Shown here in pieces: positions 6,960 through 16,504 of a stretch of 34,989 nucleotides of DNA; position 1 is the first letter of the stretch; every line of letters starts with the position of its first letter. The position numbers and the translations under genes are program-made. Below the pieces are notes generated by a model. That model saw only the letters and a list, made by a program, of their open reading frames with translations. It was not told the DNA's origin and searched no databases. The stretch is from Candidatus Moranbacteria bacterium GW2011_GWC2_40_12. GTDB lineage: Bacteria > Patescibacteriota > Minisyncoccia > Moranbacterales > UBA11712. The stretch is taken from contig LBYD01000006.1 of NCBI GenBank assembly GCA_000995965.1, positions 1-34,989 of the forward strand. The letters are read 5' to 3'.

Positions 6960-8744
6960 ACGAACCAGTCCATCTTCACCGTCTCCGTCTGGGTGAAGCC
7001 GTCGGGTTCGGCCGTTTCAAAAGCGATTTTGGGAAAAGCCGAGGAATTGCGAGTGGCGACGAACGCTTCGAGCCAGCCGGTGTGCCAGATCAAATCCGGA
7101 GCGGCTTGGCAAACGGCGGCGACGTCTTCGGTGGCGATTTCGGTCGACAGCTGGTCGCATGTTTCCTGCACTTATGACCTCGCTTATGTCCGAATATATG
7201 TCAACGGCGTCGAAAAAGGATCGCAGGCTTTGGCGGTGGCGGCGGACGACACGGCGGCGGTCTGGAAAATCGGCCGGGACGACAGCGCGAGCACGCCCTA
7301 CGGATATTTCGCGGGACAAATCGACGAATACAAATTCTACAACTCCGCTTTGACGGCTGACCAGATCGCGCTCGATATGAATCAGGGCAAAGAAATGCAG
7401 CTCGGCGGACAAATTTCCGCGACAGGCGCGACCGGCCAAGCGGCGGAGTACTGCGTTCCGGGAGACACGACCAGTTGCGCGGGGCCGGTGATGGATTGGA
7501 GCCTGGACGAAAAAACAGGCCAATACGCCTATGACCGGAACGGGGGAAATAACAACGTGACACTCGGCTCCGGATCAGGCGCTGACGACTATGATCCCGT
7601 CTGGCAGGGTTCCTCGCAATGCAAAACAGGCAGCTGCCTGCGCTTTGACGGAAGCAATGACTATTCGTCTTTCAGCACGACCGGCATGAGCGTGAGCGCC
7701 GGAACTGTTTCGCTTTGGGTGAATTATTCAAGGGAAAGCGGATGGCAGCAGTTTTTTTGCCATCGCTATTCCGAGAGCCGTATCTATGTCGGCGTTCGGG
7801 GCACTACAAATCTGCTCTGGACCAGGCTTGGCACGAGCGCTGACGAATTCAGCGTGGAGTTGACGGAAAATGTTTGGCATCAGGTTTTTTTGACCTGGAA
7901 CGGCGGAAGCTTCGCCACATATCTTGACGGGACACAGGTTGATTCGGGTTCCTACTCGGGACTGGCTTTCTTGGGCAGTTGCGCCGGATTGGGAGATTAC
8001 AACATCGATTGCGCGTCATTTAACACATTGGATCAAAATTTGAACGGCAATCTGGATAATGTCAAAGTATACAACTACGCCCGCACGCCCGCCCAAATCG
8101 CCTGGGACTATAACCGCGGGAAGCCCGTCGGGCATTGGAAACTGGACGAAGGCGAAGGCGACAAGGCCTACGATTCCTCCGGCAACGGGAACATTGGAAC
8201 CCTCACCACCATGGACCCGCCGAACGATTGGGTGGATGGAAAATTTGGGAAGGCGTTGGATTTTGACGGGGAGAGTGATTATGTTATTCTCTCCGATCCA
8301 ACAGGGTTGACGGATAAAGTGACTGTTTCGGCTTGGATAAAAATGGGCGTGGCCGACCCAGGAGCTTCTCACGCAGTCAGTTATCATCCCGGCTTTTATA
8401 TTTCCGGAAATGATACGACTGATAACATGAGATTTTGCATCAATCAAACGAATTGCGCTAATTTCGACTCTTTCTCCAGTTTGGGAACGGGATCATGGCA
8501 TCATTATGTCGGGGTTTATGACGGGAGCCAAGTCAGGACATACTTAGACGGTCAATATAAGAATTTTGTAAACACAAGCGGAAATATTGATACAACTGGA
8601 GACTTTCGGTTTGGGAAATATTGGAATGGAAGTTATTATTGGACCGGCCAGATCGACGACGTCCGCGTCTACAACTACGCCCTCACTGCCGAGCAAATTA
8701 AGCAAGTTATGAATGAAGGCAGCGCGATAAGATTTGGCGACTAA
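6306..8744 (+). CDS. Four-helix-bundle (S23/IVP, suffix-domain type) protein fused to the 3' half of the LamG protein
   Basis: The ORF track starts at 6159, but ATG 6306 (MKDQYQQLNQ) is preferred because the four-helix family begins here; this gives 812 residues. Residues ~15-185 match the four-helix-bundle family with a suffix domain, related to 23S rRNA intervening-sequence proteins and bAvd (motifs SRTHDQMVQAARSNSQNIAEGS, EEGGFTENLYRKR). With no stop, the frame continues through a G-rich repeat encoding a hydrophobic stretch (GVWGIVFLGFLGIIFGAFPV, ~196-215). It then enters the resumed LamG domain (TNQSIFTVSVWVKPSG), a LamG near residue 394 (GPVMDWSLDEKTGQ) and a last one near 607 (PVGHWKLDEGEG). 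The hydrophobic stretch might serve as a membrane anchor that exports the LamG part; that is inference. It may equally be a non-functional remnant. Confidence 0.75.
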   Translation: MKDQYQQLNQDQPSRPGYEYLIVFMLGKIIQDLTVQFCNRWIEKRSRTHDQMVQAARSNSQNIAEGSTGESLKSYIKLVGVAHGSNEELAKDFQDFLRQRNLPIWPKDHPKVAEFRKFRAFWVGPTSLNTPNLPNDPTEAANFLLTLCSLESFLLSRHVASLKKKHEEEGGFTENLYRKRVAFRKKIGGWGNSGGWGVWGIVFLGFLGIIFGAFPVRGTNQSIFTVSVWVKPSGSAVSKAILGKAEELRVATNASSQPVCQIKSGAAWQTAATSSVAISVDSWSHVSCTYDLAYVRIYVNGVEKGSQALAVAADDTAAVWKIGRDDSASTPYGYFAGQIDEYKFYNSALTADQIALDMNQGKEMQLGGQISATGATGQAAEYCVPGDTTSCAGPVMDWSLDEKTGQYAYDRNGGNNNVTLGSGSGADDYDPVWQGSSQCKTGSCLRFDGSNDYSSFSTTGMSVSAGTVSLWVNYSRESGWQQFFCHRYSESRIYVGVRGTTNLLWTRLGTSADEFSVELTENVWHQVFLTWNGGSFATYLDGTQVDSGSYSGLAFLGSCAGLGDYNIDCASFNTLDQNLNGNLDNVKVYNYARTPAQIAWDYNRGKPVGHWKLDEGEGDKAYDSSGNGNIGTLTTMDPPNDWVDGKFGKALDFDGESDYVILSDPTGLTDKVTVSAWIKMGVADPGASHAVSYHPGFYISGNDTTDNMRFCINQTNCANFDSFSSLGTGSWHHYVGVYDGSQVRTYLDGQYKNFVNTSGNIDTTGDFRFGKYWNGSYYWTGQIDDVRVYNYALTAEQIKQVMNEGSAIRFGD
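6867..6905 (+). other. Putative G-quadruplex motif at the 3' repeat of the four-helix insert
   Basis: Five G-runs of at least three (GGGGG, GGGG, GGG, GGGG, GGGGG) are separated by loops of 2-6 nt on the coding strand. This satisfies the usual G3+N1-7 pattern in both DNA and mRNA. The left repeat (6264-6284) has only three such closely spaced runs. Confidence 0.6.
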
Positions 8745-8746
8745 CT

Positions 8747-8769
8747 TGACGAGAGCTCAACTCTCGTCA
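8747..8769. repeat. Family-2 palindrome, upstream of RAYT2
   Basis: Stem TGACGAGAG / CTCTCGTCA with centre CTCAA, 23 nt. It begins 2 nt after the stop of the LamG fusion ORF. Confidence 0.9.
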
Positions 8770-8781
8770 TAGAATAGAAGC

Positions 8782-9456
8782 ATGAGAAAAACGCAATTTT
8801 CTTCCAATAATTTTTATCATATCTACAATCGCGGCGTGGACAAACGCAATGTTTTTTCAGACGAAGCTGATTTCTTCCGTTTTTACGTCTCGATGTGGCT
8901 ATTGAATGATTCGCGCGACGGAATTATGGATGTGTGGAAGAATTATAAAAGAGACAATACCCACCCCGCCTTCGGCGATTTCTTGCGACGAGAGTTGAGC
9001 TCTCGTCAACCAATTGTTAATATTATTAGTTATTGCCTAAATCCAAATCACTATCATTTTATCCTTGAGCAGGTCGTGGATGGCGGAATTGAAAAATTTA
9101 TGCATAAAATTGGAACCAGTTATACAAATTATTTCAATAAAAAAAACAAACGAAGCGGATCTTTGTTTCAAGGACGCTTCAAGTCAGCTCAAATAAAACC
9201 AAACGCTCTCCTTTATATCTCCTCTTATGTGAATTGCAACAGCGAAATTCACGGAGTCGCGAAAGCCGAAAATTATCGCTGGTGCAGCTTCCCGGATTAT
9301 ATTGGAAAAAGAAAGGATAAATTATGCTTCAAAAGAGTGATACTTTCTGATTTCAAGAGCGGGAAAGACTATTTCGAGTTTGCAAAAGAAAATATGAAAG
9401 CGCAGAAACAAAAAAAGGAAGATGAAAAACTTCTTTTGGAATCCGACGAGAGTTGA
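8782..9456 (+). CDS. REP-associated tyrosine transposase (RAYT), copy 2
   Basis: 224 residues and a clear paralogue of the 1753 and 26108 genes. The N-terminus is FYHIYNRGVDKRNVF, the HUH motif HYH at residues 90-92 (CLNPNHYHFILEQ), RSGSLFQGRFK is conserved, and the candidate Tyr lies in SSYVNCN. Expected role: single-strand cleavage and joining at cognate hairpins. Residues 69-76 (RRELSSRQ) come from an internal family-2 palindrome (8987-9007) placed just where RAYT1 carries family 1. The stop codon TGA (9454-9456) lies within the downstream family-2 palindrome, so the repeat defines the C-terminus (...ESDES). No disabling change is visible. Confidence 0.9.
   Translation: MRKTQFSSNNFYHIYNRGVDKRNVFSDEADFFRFYVSMWLLNDSRDGIMDVWKNYKRDNTHPAFGDFLRRELSSRQPIVNIISYCLNPNHYHFILEQVVDGGIEKFMHKIGTSYTNYFNKKNKRSGSLFQGRFKSAQIKPNALLYISSYVNCNSEIHGVAKAENYRWCSFPDYIGKRKDKLCFKRVILSDFKSGKDYFEFAKENMKAQKQKKEDEKLLLESDES
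8987..9007. repeat. Family-2 palindrome inside RAYT2 coding sequence
   Basis: Stem GACGAGAG / CTCTCGTC with centre TTGAG, 21 nt, read in frame as part of RRELSSRQ. It is located in the same pre-HUH loop as the family-1 copy in RAYT1. Confidence 0.9.
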
Positions 9457-9479
9457 GCTCTCGTCAAAGCTCTCGTCAA
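9445..9479. repeat. Family-2 palindrome plus half copy, downstream of RAYT2
   Basis: A full copy at 9445-9465 supplies the RAYT2 stop (GAC GAG AGT TGA). It is followed by a second right half (AGCTCTCGTCAAAG), as if by partial duplication. The TTG within it is used as a start by the ORF track for the next gene but is unlikely to be real. Confidence 0.85.
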
Positions 9480-9488
9480 AGCAAATAC

Positions 9489-9704
9489 ATGGGAAAACCA
9501 GACAAACAATTTTCCGCTTTGGGCCTTGCCTGGAATCTCGGCTATACCATCGCCGTGCCGATCGTCTTTTTCGCGCTTCTTGGACGTTTTTTGGACAAAA
9601 AAATGGGCACTTCGCCCTGGATCTTGCTTTTTGGCATTCTGCTTTCTATTGGTGTGACAAGCTGGCTTGTCTACAAAAAAACGCTGGACATAATCGGAAA
9701 ATGA
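9489..9704 (+). CDS. atpI: ATP synthase accessory membrane protein, AtpI/AtpZ type
   Basis: 71 residues from ATG 9489 (MGKPDKQFSALGLAWNLGY). The TTG start at 9453 in the ORF track would translate repeat DNA (SSRQSSRQS) and is rejected. Two membrane helices (about residues 14-32 and 44-62) are joined by a short loop with GRFLDKKMGTSPW, the pattern of the F0F1 ATPase-associated AtpI/AtpZ (ATPase_gene1) family. Members are thought to help assemble the c-ring or act as an associated cation channel. It is first in the atp operon, as in most bacteria, and ends one base before the ATG at 9705, which is not the true atpB start. Distinguishing AtpI from AtpZ is not possible by eye. Confidence 0.8.
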   Translation: MGKPDKQFSALGLAWNLGYTIAVPIVFFALLGRFLDKKMGTSPWILLFGILLSIGVTSWLVYKKTLDIIGK

Positions 9705-9731
9705 ATGTACAATTCAAAGAGAACGGCCGAT

Positions 9732-9755
9732 GCCGAAAGTTCTCGGCGTTTTTTA
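9732..9755 (+). terminator. Terminator-like hairpin between atpI and atpB
   Basis: Stem GCCGA / TCGGC with a 6-nt loop, followed by GTTTTTTA. It lies in the leader ahead of the preferred atpB start, so it could act as an attenuator in the operon rather than a true end. Confidence 0.5.
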
Positions 9756-9775
9756 TTGAAGCGGTTTCCCAAGAA

Positions 9776-9792
9776 TCTTAAGCAGCTTAAGA
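9776..9792. repeat. Small palindrome upstream of atpB
   Basis: TCTTAAGC A GCTTAAGA, a perfect 17-nt palindrome 5 nt before the atpB ATG. A related element (CTTAAG TCG CTTAAG, followed by the same AAACT) lies just before atpA at 11956-11970. Confidence 0.7.
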
Positions 9793-9797
9793 AACTC

Positions 9798-10550
9798 ATG
9801 AACATCTCCATCTCCCCCGAAGCCATCTTCCATATAGGGTCGTTTCCCGTGACGAACACCATCGTCGTGACGCTTTTCATCAGCTTGATCATAATCATCG
9901 TGTCCGCTATATTGAAATCGAGAGTTCGTTTGGTTCCCAAGGGCTTCCAGAATATCGTTGAGTACGTCCTAGAGGCCCTTTTGAATTTGGCAGACAGTGT
10001 GACACAGGACCGAAGGCAGAGCAAAAAATTCTTTCCGATCGTCGCGACTATTTTCATCTTTGTCATCCTCACCAACTGGGTGGAAGTGGTGCCGGGACTC
10101 GGGACGATCGGTATTTTTGAAGTGCATCATGGCGAGCAGGTCCTTATCCCTTTCATCCGGAGCGGAGCGGCTGACCTCAATTTGACGCTGGCTCTTGCGC
10201 TCGTTTCCGTAATCAGCGCGCAATTTCTGGGAATCGCGGCTATCGGGGTGGGAAAATACGCGAAAAAATTCTTCGTGAGTCCTTTTGATAGGCCGTATTT
10301 TGTCGGGACGTTCGTGGGAATTCTGGAGCTTGTTTCAGAGGTGGCTAAGCTCATTTCATTTTCCTTCCGGCTTTTCGGCAATATTTTCGCCGGCGAAGTT
10401 CTGCTCACCGTGATGCTGTTTCTGGTTCCGTATTTCGTGCCTTTGCCGTTTCTCATGCTTGAACTCTTCGTCGGATTCGTCCAGGCTTTGGTGTTCGCGA
10501 TGCTGACTCTGGTGTTTTTCAAAATGGCGGTGACGGAAGCGGCGCACTAG
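9798..10550 (+). CDS. atpB: F0F1 ATP synthase subunit a
   Basis: 250 residues from ATG 9798 (MNISISPEAIFHIGSFPVTNT). The longer start at 9705 would add ~31 residues encoded by a terminator-like hairpin and a palindrome, so it is rejected. Membrane-embedded subunit a forms the two ion half-channels against the c-ring. Visible features are five or so hydrophobic helices and the helix with the essential Arg in SFSFRLFGNIFAGEVLL, followed by the C-terminal ELFVGFVQALVFAMLTLVFF, both highly characteristic. The basic loop KSRVRLVPKGFQNIVEYVLE after helix 1 is also typical. The second gene of the operon; length is normal for the family. Confidence 0.95.
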   Translation: MNISISPEAIFHIGSFPVTNTIVVTLFISLIIIIVSAILKSRVRLVPKGFQNIVEYVLEALLNLADSVTQDRRQSKKFFPIVATIFIFVILTNWVEVVPGLGTIGIFEVHHGEQVLIPFIRSGAADLNLTLALALVSVISAQFLGIAAIGVGKYAKKFFVSPFDRPYFVGTFVGILELVSEVAKLISFSFRLFGNIFAGEVLLTVMLFLVPYFVPLPFLMLELFVGFVQALVFAMLTLVFFKMAVTEAAH

Positions 10551-10557
10551 AATTCAC

Positions 10558-10573
10558 CTAATTGTTTAATTAG
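10558..10573. other. Small hairpin between atpB and atpE
   Basis: CTAATT GTTT AATTAG, a 6-bp AT-rich stem in the 107-nt atpB-atpE gap. Nothing else distinctive is seen in this gap. Confidence 0.4.
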
Positions 10574-10921
<348 letters not shown>

Positions 10922-10927
10922 GTTTTT

Positions 10928-10953
10928 TAGGAGAATTTGCCAAAGTTCTCCTA
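10928..10953. other. Hairpin immediately after atpE
   Basis: Stem TAGGAGAA / TTCTCCTA with a 10-nt loop. Its right arm overlaps the left arm of the following family-5 palindrome, so the two structures are mutually exclusive in RNA. Confidence 0.5.
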
Positions 10954-10993
10954 ACATTCAATGTTGGGAGCGTCCCAACATTGAATGTTAGGA
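10949..10993. repeat. Family-5 palindrome pair between atpE and atpF
   Basis: Two copies of a 19-nt palindrome (CAACATTCAATGTTG type, centre TTCAA/TTGAA), facing each other around GCG, make a perfect 45-nt inverted repeat. It ends 12 nt before the atpF start. Confidence 0.9.
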
Positions 10994-11005
10994 TAAATCA
11001 AATTT

Positions 11006-11497
11006 ATGCAAGAATTATTGTCAAAACTAGGAATAGATTGGAAATTATTGATCGCCCAGATCGTCAACTTTTTGGTTTTGCTTTTTGTGCTGTGGAAATT
11101 CGCTTACGGACCGGTTCTCGCTATGCTTGAAAAACGCCAGAAAAAGATCGAAAAGGGGCTCAAAGACGCGGATGAAGCGCACAAAAAACTTGAGGAAAGC
11201 GAAGAAAAGCAAAAAAATATTCTTCGAAAAGCCCGGGAGGAAGCGAAAGATATCGTTGAAAAAGCCCGCAAGCAAGCGGAAAAATCGAAATCGGAAATCG
11301 CAGCAGAAGCCAAAACGCAAGCGGAGAAAATTCTTGCCGGGGCAAAATCTGAAATCGAACAGGAAAAAGCGAAAACAATTGCCGAGATAAAATCAGAAAT
11401 TGGCGGACTAGTCGTGGCGGCGACGGAGAAGGTGATCGAGGAGAAGATGAGTTCTGAAAAAGATAAGAAATTAATAGAAGAAAGTTTGAAATCGTGA
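11006..11497 (+). CDS. atpF: F0F1 ATP synthase subunit b
   Basis: 163 residues. A single N-terminal membrane helix (about 15-33, LIAQIVNFLVLLFVLWKFAY) is followed by a long charged coiled coil (KKIEKGLKDADEAHKKLEES through TIAEIKSEIGGLVVAATEKVI). This is the standard peripheral-stalk subunit that dimerises and holds the F1 head still. Length is normal. Family-5 palindrome pairs lie on both sides. TGA is at 11495-11497, followed within 3 nt by the next palindrome pair. Confidence 0.93.
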   Translation: MQELLSKLGIDWKLLIAQIVNFLVLLFVLWKFAYGPVLAMLEKRQKKIEKGLKDADEAHKKLEESEEKQKNILRKAREEAKDIVEKARKQAEKSKSEIAAEAKTQAEKILAGAKSEIEQEKAKTIAEIKSEIGGLVVAATEKVIEEKMSSEKDKKLIEESLKS

Positions 11498-11499
11498 AT

Positions 11500-11542
11500 T
11501 CAACATTCAATGTTGGGAGCGTCCCAACATTCAATGTTGGGA
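11500..11542. repeat. Family-5 palindrome pair between atpF and atpH
   Basis: Two family-5 copies (first CAACATTCAATGTTG at 11501-11515, second a perfect 21-mer at 11522-11542) are separated by GGGAGCG. Here both are in the same orientation (centre TTCAA), unlike the inverted pair after atpE. Confidence 0.88.
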
Positions 11543-11552
11543 CAGTTGAGCA

Positions 11553-11951
11553 ATGCGCATTACCTTCAAACAATACGCCCAGACTTTGTACGAGATAACC
11601 GACGGAAAATCCAAGCCGGAAACCGAAAAATCCGTTGCTGATTTCGCGCGATATATATACAGGAAAAGGAAACTGAAGATTGCGGGAAAAGTCATTGAGC
11701 AATTTGCTGCGATATATAACGAAAAAAAGGGAATTGTCGAAGCAGATGCCGTGACGGCCGAAAAACTTTCCGCGGGAGCCGAAAAAAAAGTGAAAGAATA
11801 TATCGAGAAAAAATACGGAGCCAAAGAAGTGGTTTTGAAAAATACGGTTGATGAAAAGATAAAAGGAGGAATTGTTTTGAAAGTTGGGGATGAGGTGGTG
11901 GATGGGAGCTTGGAGGGAAGATTGGAAGAGTTGAGAAAAATATTGACATAA
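11553..11951 (+). CDS. atpH: F0F1 ATP synthase subunit delta (short)
   Basis: 132 residues, clearly shorter than the usual ~175-180 of bacterial delta/OSCP. The C-terminal signature is present ([27 protein letters not shown]), matching the OSCP C-terminal strand-helix that binds subunit b. The N-terminal six-helix domain that caps the alpha subunits appears reduced: [20 protein letters not shown] covers its first helix, and then the protein proceeds quickly to the linker. Position between atpF and atpA is canonical. A shortened delta has an obvious structural consequence for the stalk-head contact but is probably functional. The start ATG is 10 nt after a palindrome. Confidence 0.85.
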   Translation: MRITFKQYAQTLYEITDGKSKPETEKSVADFARYIYRKRKLKIAGKVIEQFAAIYNEKKGIVEADAVTAEKLSAGAEKKVKEYIEKKYGAKEVVLKNTVDEKIKGGIVLKVGDEVVDGSLEGRLEELRKILT

Positions 11952-11955
11952 GAAA

Positions 11956-11970
11956 CTTAAGTCGCTTAAG
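11956..11970. repeat. Small palindrome between atpH and atpA
   Basis: CTTAAG TCG CTTAAG, followed by AAACTT and, 9 nt on, the atpA ATG. It shares CTTAAG-N3-CTTAAGAAACT with the element before atpB. Confidence 0.7.
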
Positions 11971-11979
11971 AAACTTACG

Positions 11980-13557
11980 ATGCAAAAAGATTTTATCATC
12001 GAGACTCTCAAAAAACAAATTGACGGCTTCAAGGCCGAAACGAAGTCCGAAAAAGTCGGGCGCGTCATTGAAGTGGGGGACGGAATCGCCCGGGTTTCGG
12101 GCCTTTCGGACGCGATGGCGAGCGAAATGCTGGAATTCCTGCCCGCCGAGGCCTCAGTGAAGGCGGGTGCCTCCTCGGTTTTCGGAGTCGCTCTCAACCT
12201 TGAAGAAGATCAGGTCGGAGCGATGATTTTGGGGGAATATGAAAAAATCAAAGAAGGGGACACGGTGAAATCGACCGGAAAAATTCTGTCGGTGCCGGTC
12301 GGGGAAATGATGATTGGACGGGTGATAAGCCCGCTGGGAGAGGCGATTGACGGCAAAGGCATTATACTCGCGAATGAGGAGCGAATGACAGCGAATAAGA
12401 GCGAATTGAAATTCTACCCCATTGAAAAAATCGCTCCGGGCGTCATCGAACGCGAATCAGTGAAACAGCCGCTCCAGACCGGAATCAAAGCGATTGATTC
12501 GGTGATCCCGATCGGGCGGGGACAAAGAGAACTCATCATCGGCGACCGGCAGACGGGGAAAACGGCCGTCGCGGTTGACGCGATCATCAATCAAAAAGAC
12601 GAAGACGTGATCTGCATATATGTCGCGATCGGCCAGAAAGAATCCAAAGTCGCCCGCATCGTGGCGGAGCTGGAAAAAAATGACGCAATGAATCACACGA
12701 TTGTGGTTGTGGCGGGGGCCTCGGATCCGGCCGCCCTTTCTTTCATCGCACCCTATGCCGGATGTGCCATCGGAGAATTTTTCATGGATCAGGGGAAAGA
12801 CGTGCTGGTGATATATGACGATCTTTCCAAGCACGCTTGGGCCTATCGCCAGGTATCCCTTCTTCTCAAGCGCCCGCCGGGACGCGAAGCTTATCCGGGA
12901 GACATATTTTATCTTCATTCGCGTCTTTTGGAACGGAGCGCGAAACTATCCAAGGATTTTGGCGGCGGATCACTGACCGCGCTTCCAATCATTGAAACGC
13001 AGGCCGGGGATGTGAGCGCCTACATCCCGACCAATGTCATTTCCATCACGGACGGACAAATTTATTTGGAGTCGGATCTTTTTTACAAAGGGATTCGGCC
13101 GGCCCTGAATGTCGGGCTTTCAGTATCGCGCGTGGGATCGGCGGCGCAAATCAAGGCAATGAAAAAAGTGGCCGGAAAACTGCGGCTGGATCTTGCCCAA
13201 TTCCGCGAGCTCGAAGCTTTTGCCCAGTTTGGATCGGACCTTGATGAAGCGACCAGAAAACAAATCGAACGCGGCCAGCGGACGGTTGAAATTTTGAAGC
13301 AGGACCAGTATGTGCCGATGCCGGTTGAGAACCAAGTGGCAATTCTTTTTGCGCTAACGAACGGATATTTGGACGATGTTTCCGTCGAAAAAGTTCAAAA
13401 ATGGGAAGAAGATTTTCATAAATATATGAAGGATATGAAGAGCGATGTGCTGGCGATGATAAAAGAAAAAAAAGAATTGACAGAGGAAGTGGAGAGCGCG
13501 CTCAAAAAAGCGATTGAAGAATACAAAGAAGTTTATGGAAATAATGGAGTTTCCTAA
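11980..13557 (+). CDS. atpA: F0F1 ATP synthase subunit alpha
   Basis: 525 residues. The P-loop [12 protein letters not shown] is at about 188-199. [35 protein letters not shown] and [34 protein letters not shown] are classic alpha motifs, and [16 protein letters not shown] is the family signature. This is the non-catalytic nucleotide-binding subunit of the F1 hexamer. Two stretches look like extra coding DNA against the usual alignment. Residues 54-66 ([13 protein letters not shown]) interrupt [15 protein letters not shown] and are encoded by GC-rich DNA with interleaved inverted repeats. Residues ~131-143 ([13 protein letters not shown]) are encoded by four ~10-bp units GCGAATRA. The stop TAA (13555-13557) lies inside a palindrome pair. 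Confidence 0.96.
   Translation: MQKDFIIETLKKQIDGFKAETKSEKVGRVIEVGDGIARVSGLSDAMASEMLEFLPAEASVKAGASSVFGVALNLEEDQVGAMILGEYEKIKEGDTVKSTGKILSVPVGEMMIGRVISPLGEAIDGKGIILANEERMTANKSELKFYPIEKIAPGVIERESVKQPLQTGIKAIDSVIPIGRGQRELIIGDRQTGKTAVAVDAIINQKDEDVICIYVAIGQKESKVARIVAELEKNDAMNHTIVVVAGASDPAALSFIAPYAGCAIGEFFMDQGKDVLVIYDDLSKHAWAYRQVSLLLKRPPGREAYPGDIFYLHSRLLERSAKLSKDFGGGSLTALPIIETQAGDVSAYIPTNVISITDGQIYLESDLFYKGIRPALNVGLSVSRVGSAAQIKAMKKVAGKLRLDLAQFRELEAFAQFGSDLDEATRKQIERGQRTVEILKQDQYVPMPVENQVAILFALTNGYLDDVSVEKVQKWEEDFHKYMKDMKSDVLAMIKEKKELTEEVESALKKAIEEYKEVYGNNGVS
12139..12180 (+). repeat. GC-rich in-frame element in atpA
   Basis: CCCGCC (12142-12147) pairs with GGCGGG (12162-12167), and GAGGC (12148-12152) with GCCTC (12169-12173). 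The two pairings interleave, which would make a pseudoknot in RNA. The encoded PAEASVKAG resembles PADAKALAG encoded by a similar element in leuS (20246-20272). Confidence 0.6.
12370..12410 (+). repeat. Short tandem repeat in atpA
   Basis: Four imperfect 10-11-nt units beginning GCGAAT (GCGAATGAGGA, GCGAATGACA, GCGAATAAGA, GCGAATTGAA), read in frame between the usual GKG and [10 protein letters not shown] blocks. Confidence 0.75.
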
Positions 13558-13597
13558 AGTTAAACTTTAGGAGCTCCTAAAGTTTAACTTTAGGAAA
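13550..13597. repeat. Family-4 palindrome pair between atpA and atpG
   Basis: Two copies of CCTAAAGTTAAACTTTAGG facing each other give a perfect 48-nt palindrome with central GAGCTC. It spans the whole gap: it supplies the atpA stop TAA at 13555-13557 and ends 2 nt before the atpG ATG. Related copies lie inside uppP. Confidence 0.92.
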
Positions 13598-13599
13598 AA

Positions 13600-14562
13600 A
13601 TGGCATCAGGAACAAGAGAAATACGCCGCCGGATCAAGTCGGTGAACAATACGAAAAAGATCACCCGCGCCATGGAAATGGTTGCGGCTTCGAAGATGCG
13701 CCGGGCCGTTGCGGCAACGCTCGCCATCCGTCCCTACGCCCACAGCGCTTGGGCGGTGCTTACAAATCTCGCGCAGGCTTTTGAAAAATATCAGACGGGG
13801 CTTCTTGCCGTGCGGGAGGTGAAAAGGATTTGCGTCATCGTAGTTTCATCCAATCGCGGCCTTTGCGGAGGCTTCAACTTCCAGATCATGAGAAAGGTGG
13901 TTGAACAGGTGAAAAATCCGGCTCTTCTCAAGATAAACCGTATCGGCGCAAAAAGAATCGAATCAAAAATTCCCGACGAACAGCTTGAAATGGATTTCAT
14001 CACGGTTGGAAAAAGAGGGGCGAATGTCCTTCGCAAAATGAAAAAAAATATCGTAGCGACGTTTGATGATCTCACCTATCTCCCTAAAATCGAAGACGTG
14101 CGGGCGCTCGTGAAATTGGTTACGGATGATTATACGGCTGAAAAATATGACAAAGTGGTCATTGCCTACACAGACTATGTTTCCGCAGTGGTGCAGCAGC
14201 CCAAACTCAGGCAGATCCTTCCCATTTCAAAAACGGATATTGAAAAGCAGCTGGCAGAAATGGATACTCACGCTGACAAAATCGGTCTTGAAAAAGCTGA
14301 AGTATTCTATAAAGTCGAACCCACTCCGGGAATCGTGATCACCGAAATTCTTCCGCGGCTCGTCGAAATGCAGGTTTTCCACGCCATTCTGGAATCGAAT
14401 GCTTCGAAAGAATCAGCCCGGATGGTGGCGATGAGGAACGCGACTGACGCGGCAACGGATATGGCGGACAATCTGACGCTCATATTCAACCAGATCCGCC
14501 AAGCCGGCATCACGCAGGAAATCGCGGAAATTTCCGCGGGACGGGCCGCTTTGGAGCAATGA
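13600..14562 (+). CDS. atpG: F0F1 ATP synthase subunit gamma
   Basis: 320 residues. The N-terminal helix has the signature REIRRRIKSVNNTKKITRAMEMVAASKMRRA, and the C-terminal helix ends MRNATDAATDMADNLTLIFNQIRQAGITQEIAEISAGRAAL, both forming the rotor coiled coil. The central Rossmann-like part includes CVIVVSSNRGLCGGFNF. The subunit couples c-ring rotation to F1. Length is slightly above the usual ~290. Start ATG 13600 sits directly behind a 48-nt palindrome, so a leader hairpin may limit ribosome access. It is followed after 20 nt by a NUDIX-like gene, not by atpD. Confidence 0.95.
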   Translation: MASGTREIRRRIKSVNNTKKITRAMEMVAASKMRRAVAATLAIRPYAHSAWAVLTNLAQAFEKYQTGLLAVREVKRICVIVVSSNRGLCGGFNFQIMRKVVEQVKNPALLKINRIGAKRIESKIPDEQLEMDFITVGKRGANVLRKMKKNIVATFDDLTYLPKIEDVRALVKLVTDDYTAEKYDKVVIAYTDYVSAVVQQPKLRQILPISKTDIEKQLAEMDTHADKIGLEKAEVFYKVEPTPGIVITEILPRLVEMQVFHAILESNASKESARMVAMRNATDAATDMADNLTLIFNQIRQAGITQEIAEISAGRAALEQ

Positions 14563-14582
14563 TACTTCATTAAAATACATAC

Positions 14583-16395
<1,813 letters not shown>

Positions 16396-16400
16396 GAAAT

Positions 16401-16504
16401 AAGATATAAAAAAGAAGAAATAAATATAAAAAATAAAAAAACTATCGTTATTTCTGATTTCTGCTTTTTATTTCTTCTATCTCATTTCTTATATCTAATA
16501 TCTT
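16401..16504. repeat. AT-rich imperfect inverted repeat between atpD and atpC
   Basis: GAAGAAATAAA (16414-16424) pairs with TTTATTTCTTC (16467-16477), and AAGATAT (16401-16407) with ATATCTT (16498-16504), giving a long bulged hairpin that fills the gap and abuts the atpC ATG. Confidence 0.6.

Larger units (their letters stand above)
8747..9465 (+). mobile_element. RAYT cassette 2: transposase gene bracketed by family-2 palindromes
   Basis: The layout is as in cassette 1, but with a different palindrome (core ACGAGAGTTGAGCTCTCGT). One copy sits 12 nt before the ATG, one inside the gene and one overlapping the stop, followed by a half copy (9466-9479, AAAGCTCTCGTCAA). Confidence 0.7.

Noticed and set aside
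9453-9488. TTG start of the AtpI/Z ORF
   Set aside because: The first 12 codons are family-2 palindrome sequence. ATG 9489 gives a normal-length protein.
9705-9797. N-terminal extension of AtpB
   Set aside because: It would translate a terminator-like hairpin and a palindrome. The family start MNISISPEAIFHIG is at 9798.
11160-12197. 345-aa minus-strand ORF over atpF-atpA
   Set aside because: It mirrors three well-supported genes and two palindrome pairs and has no family features.
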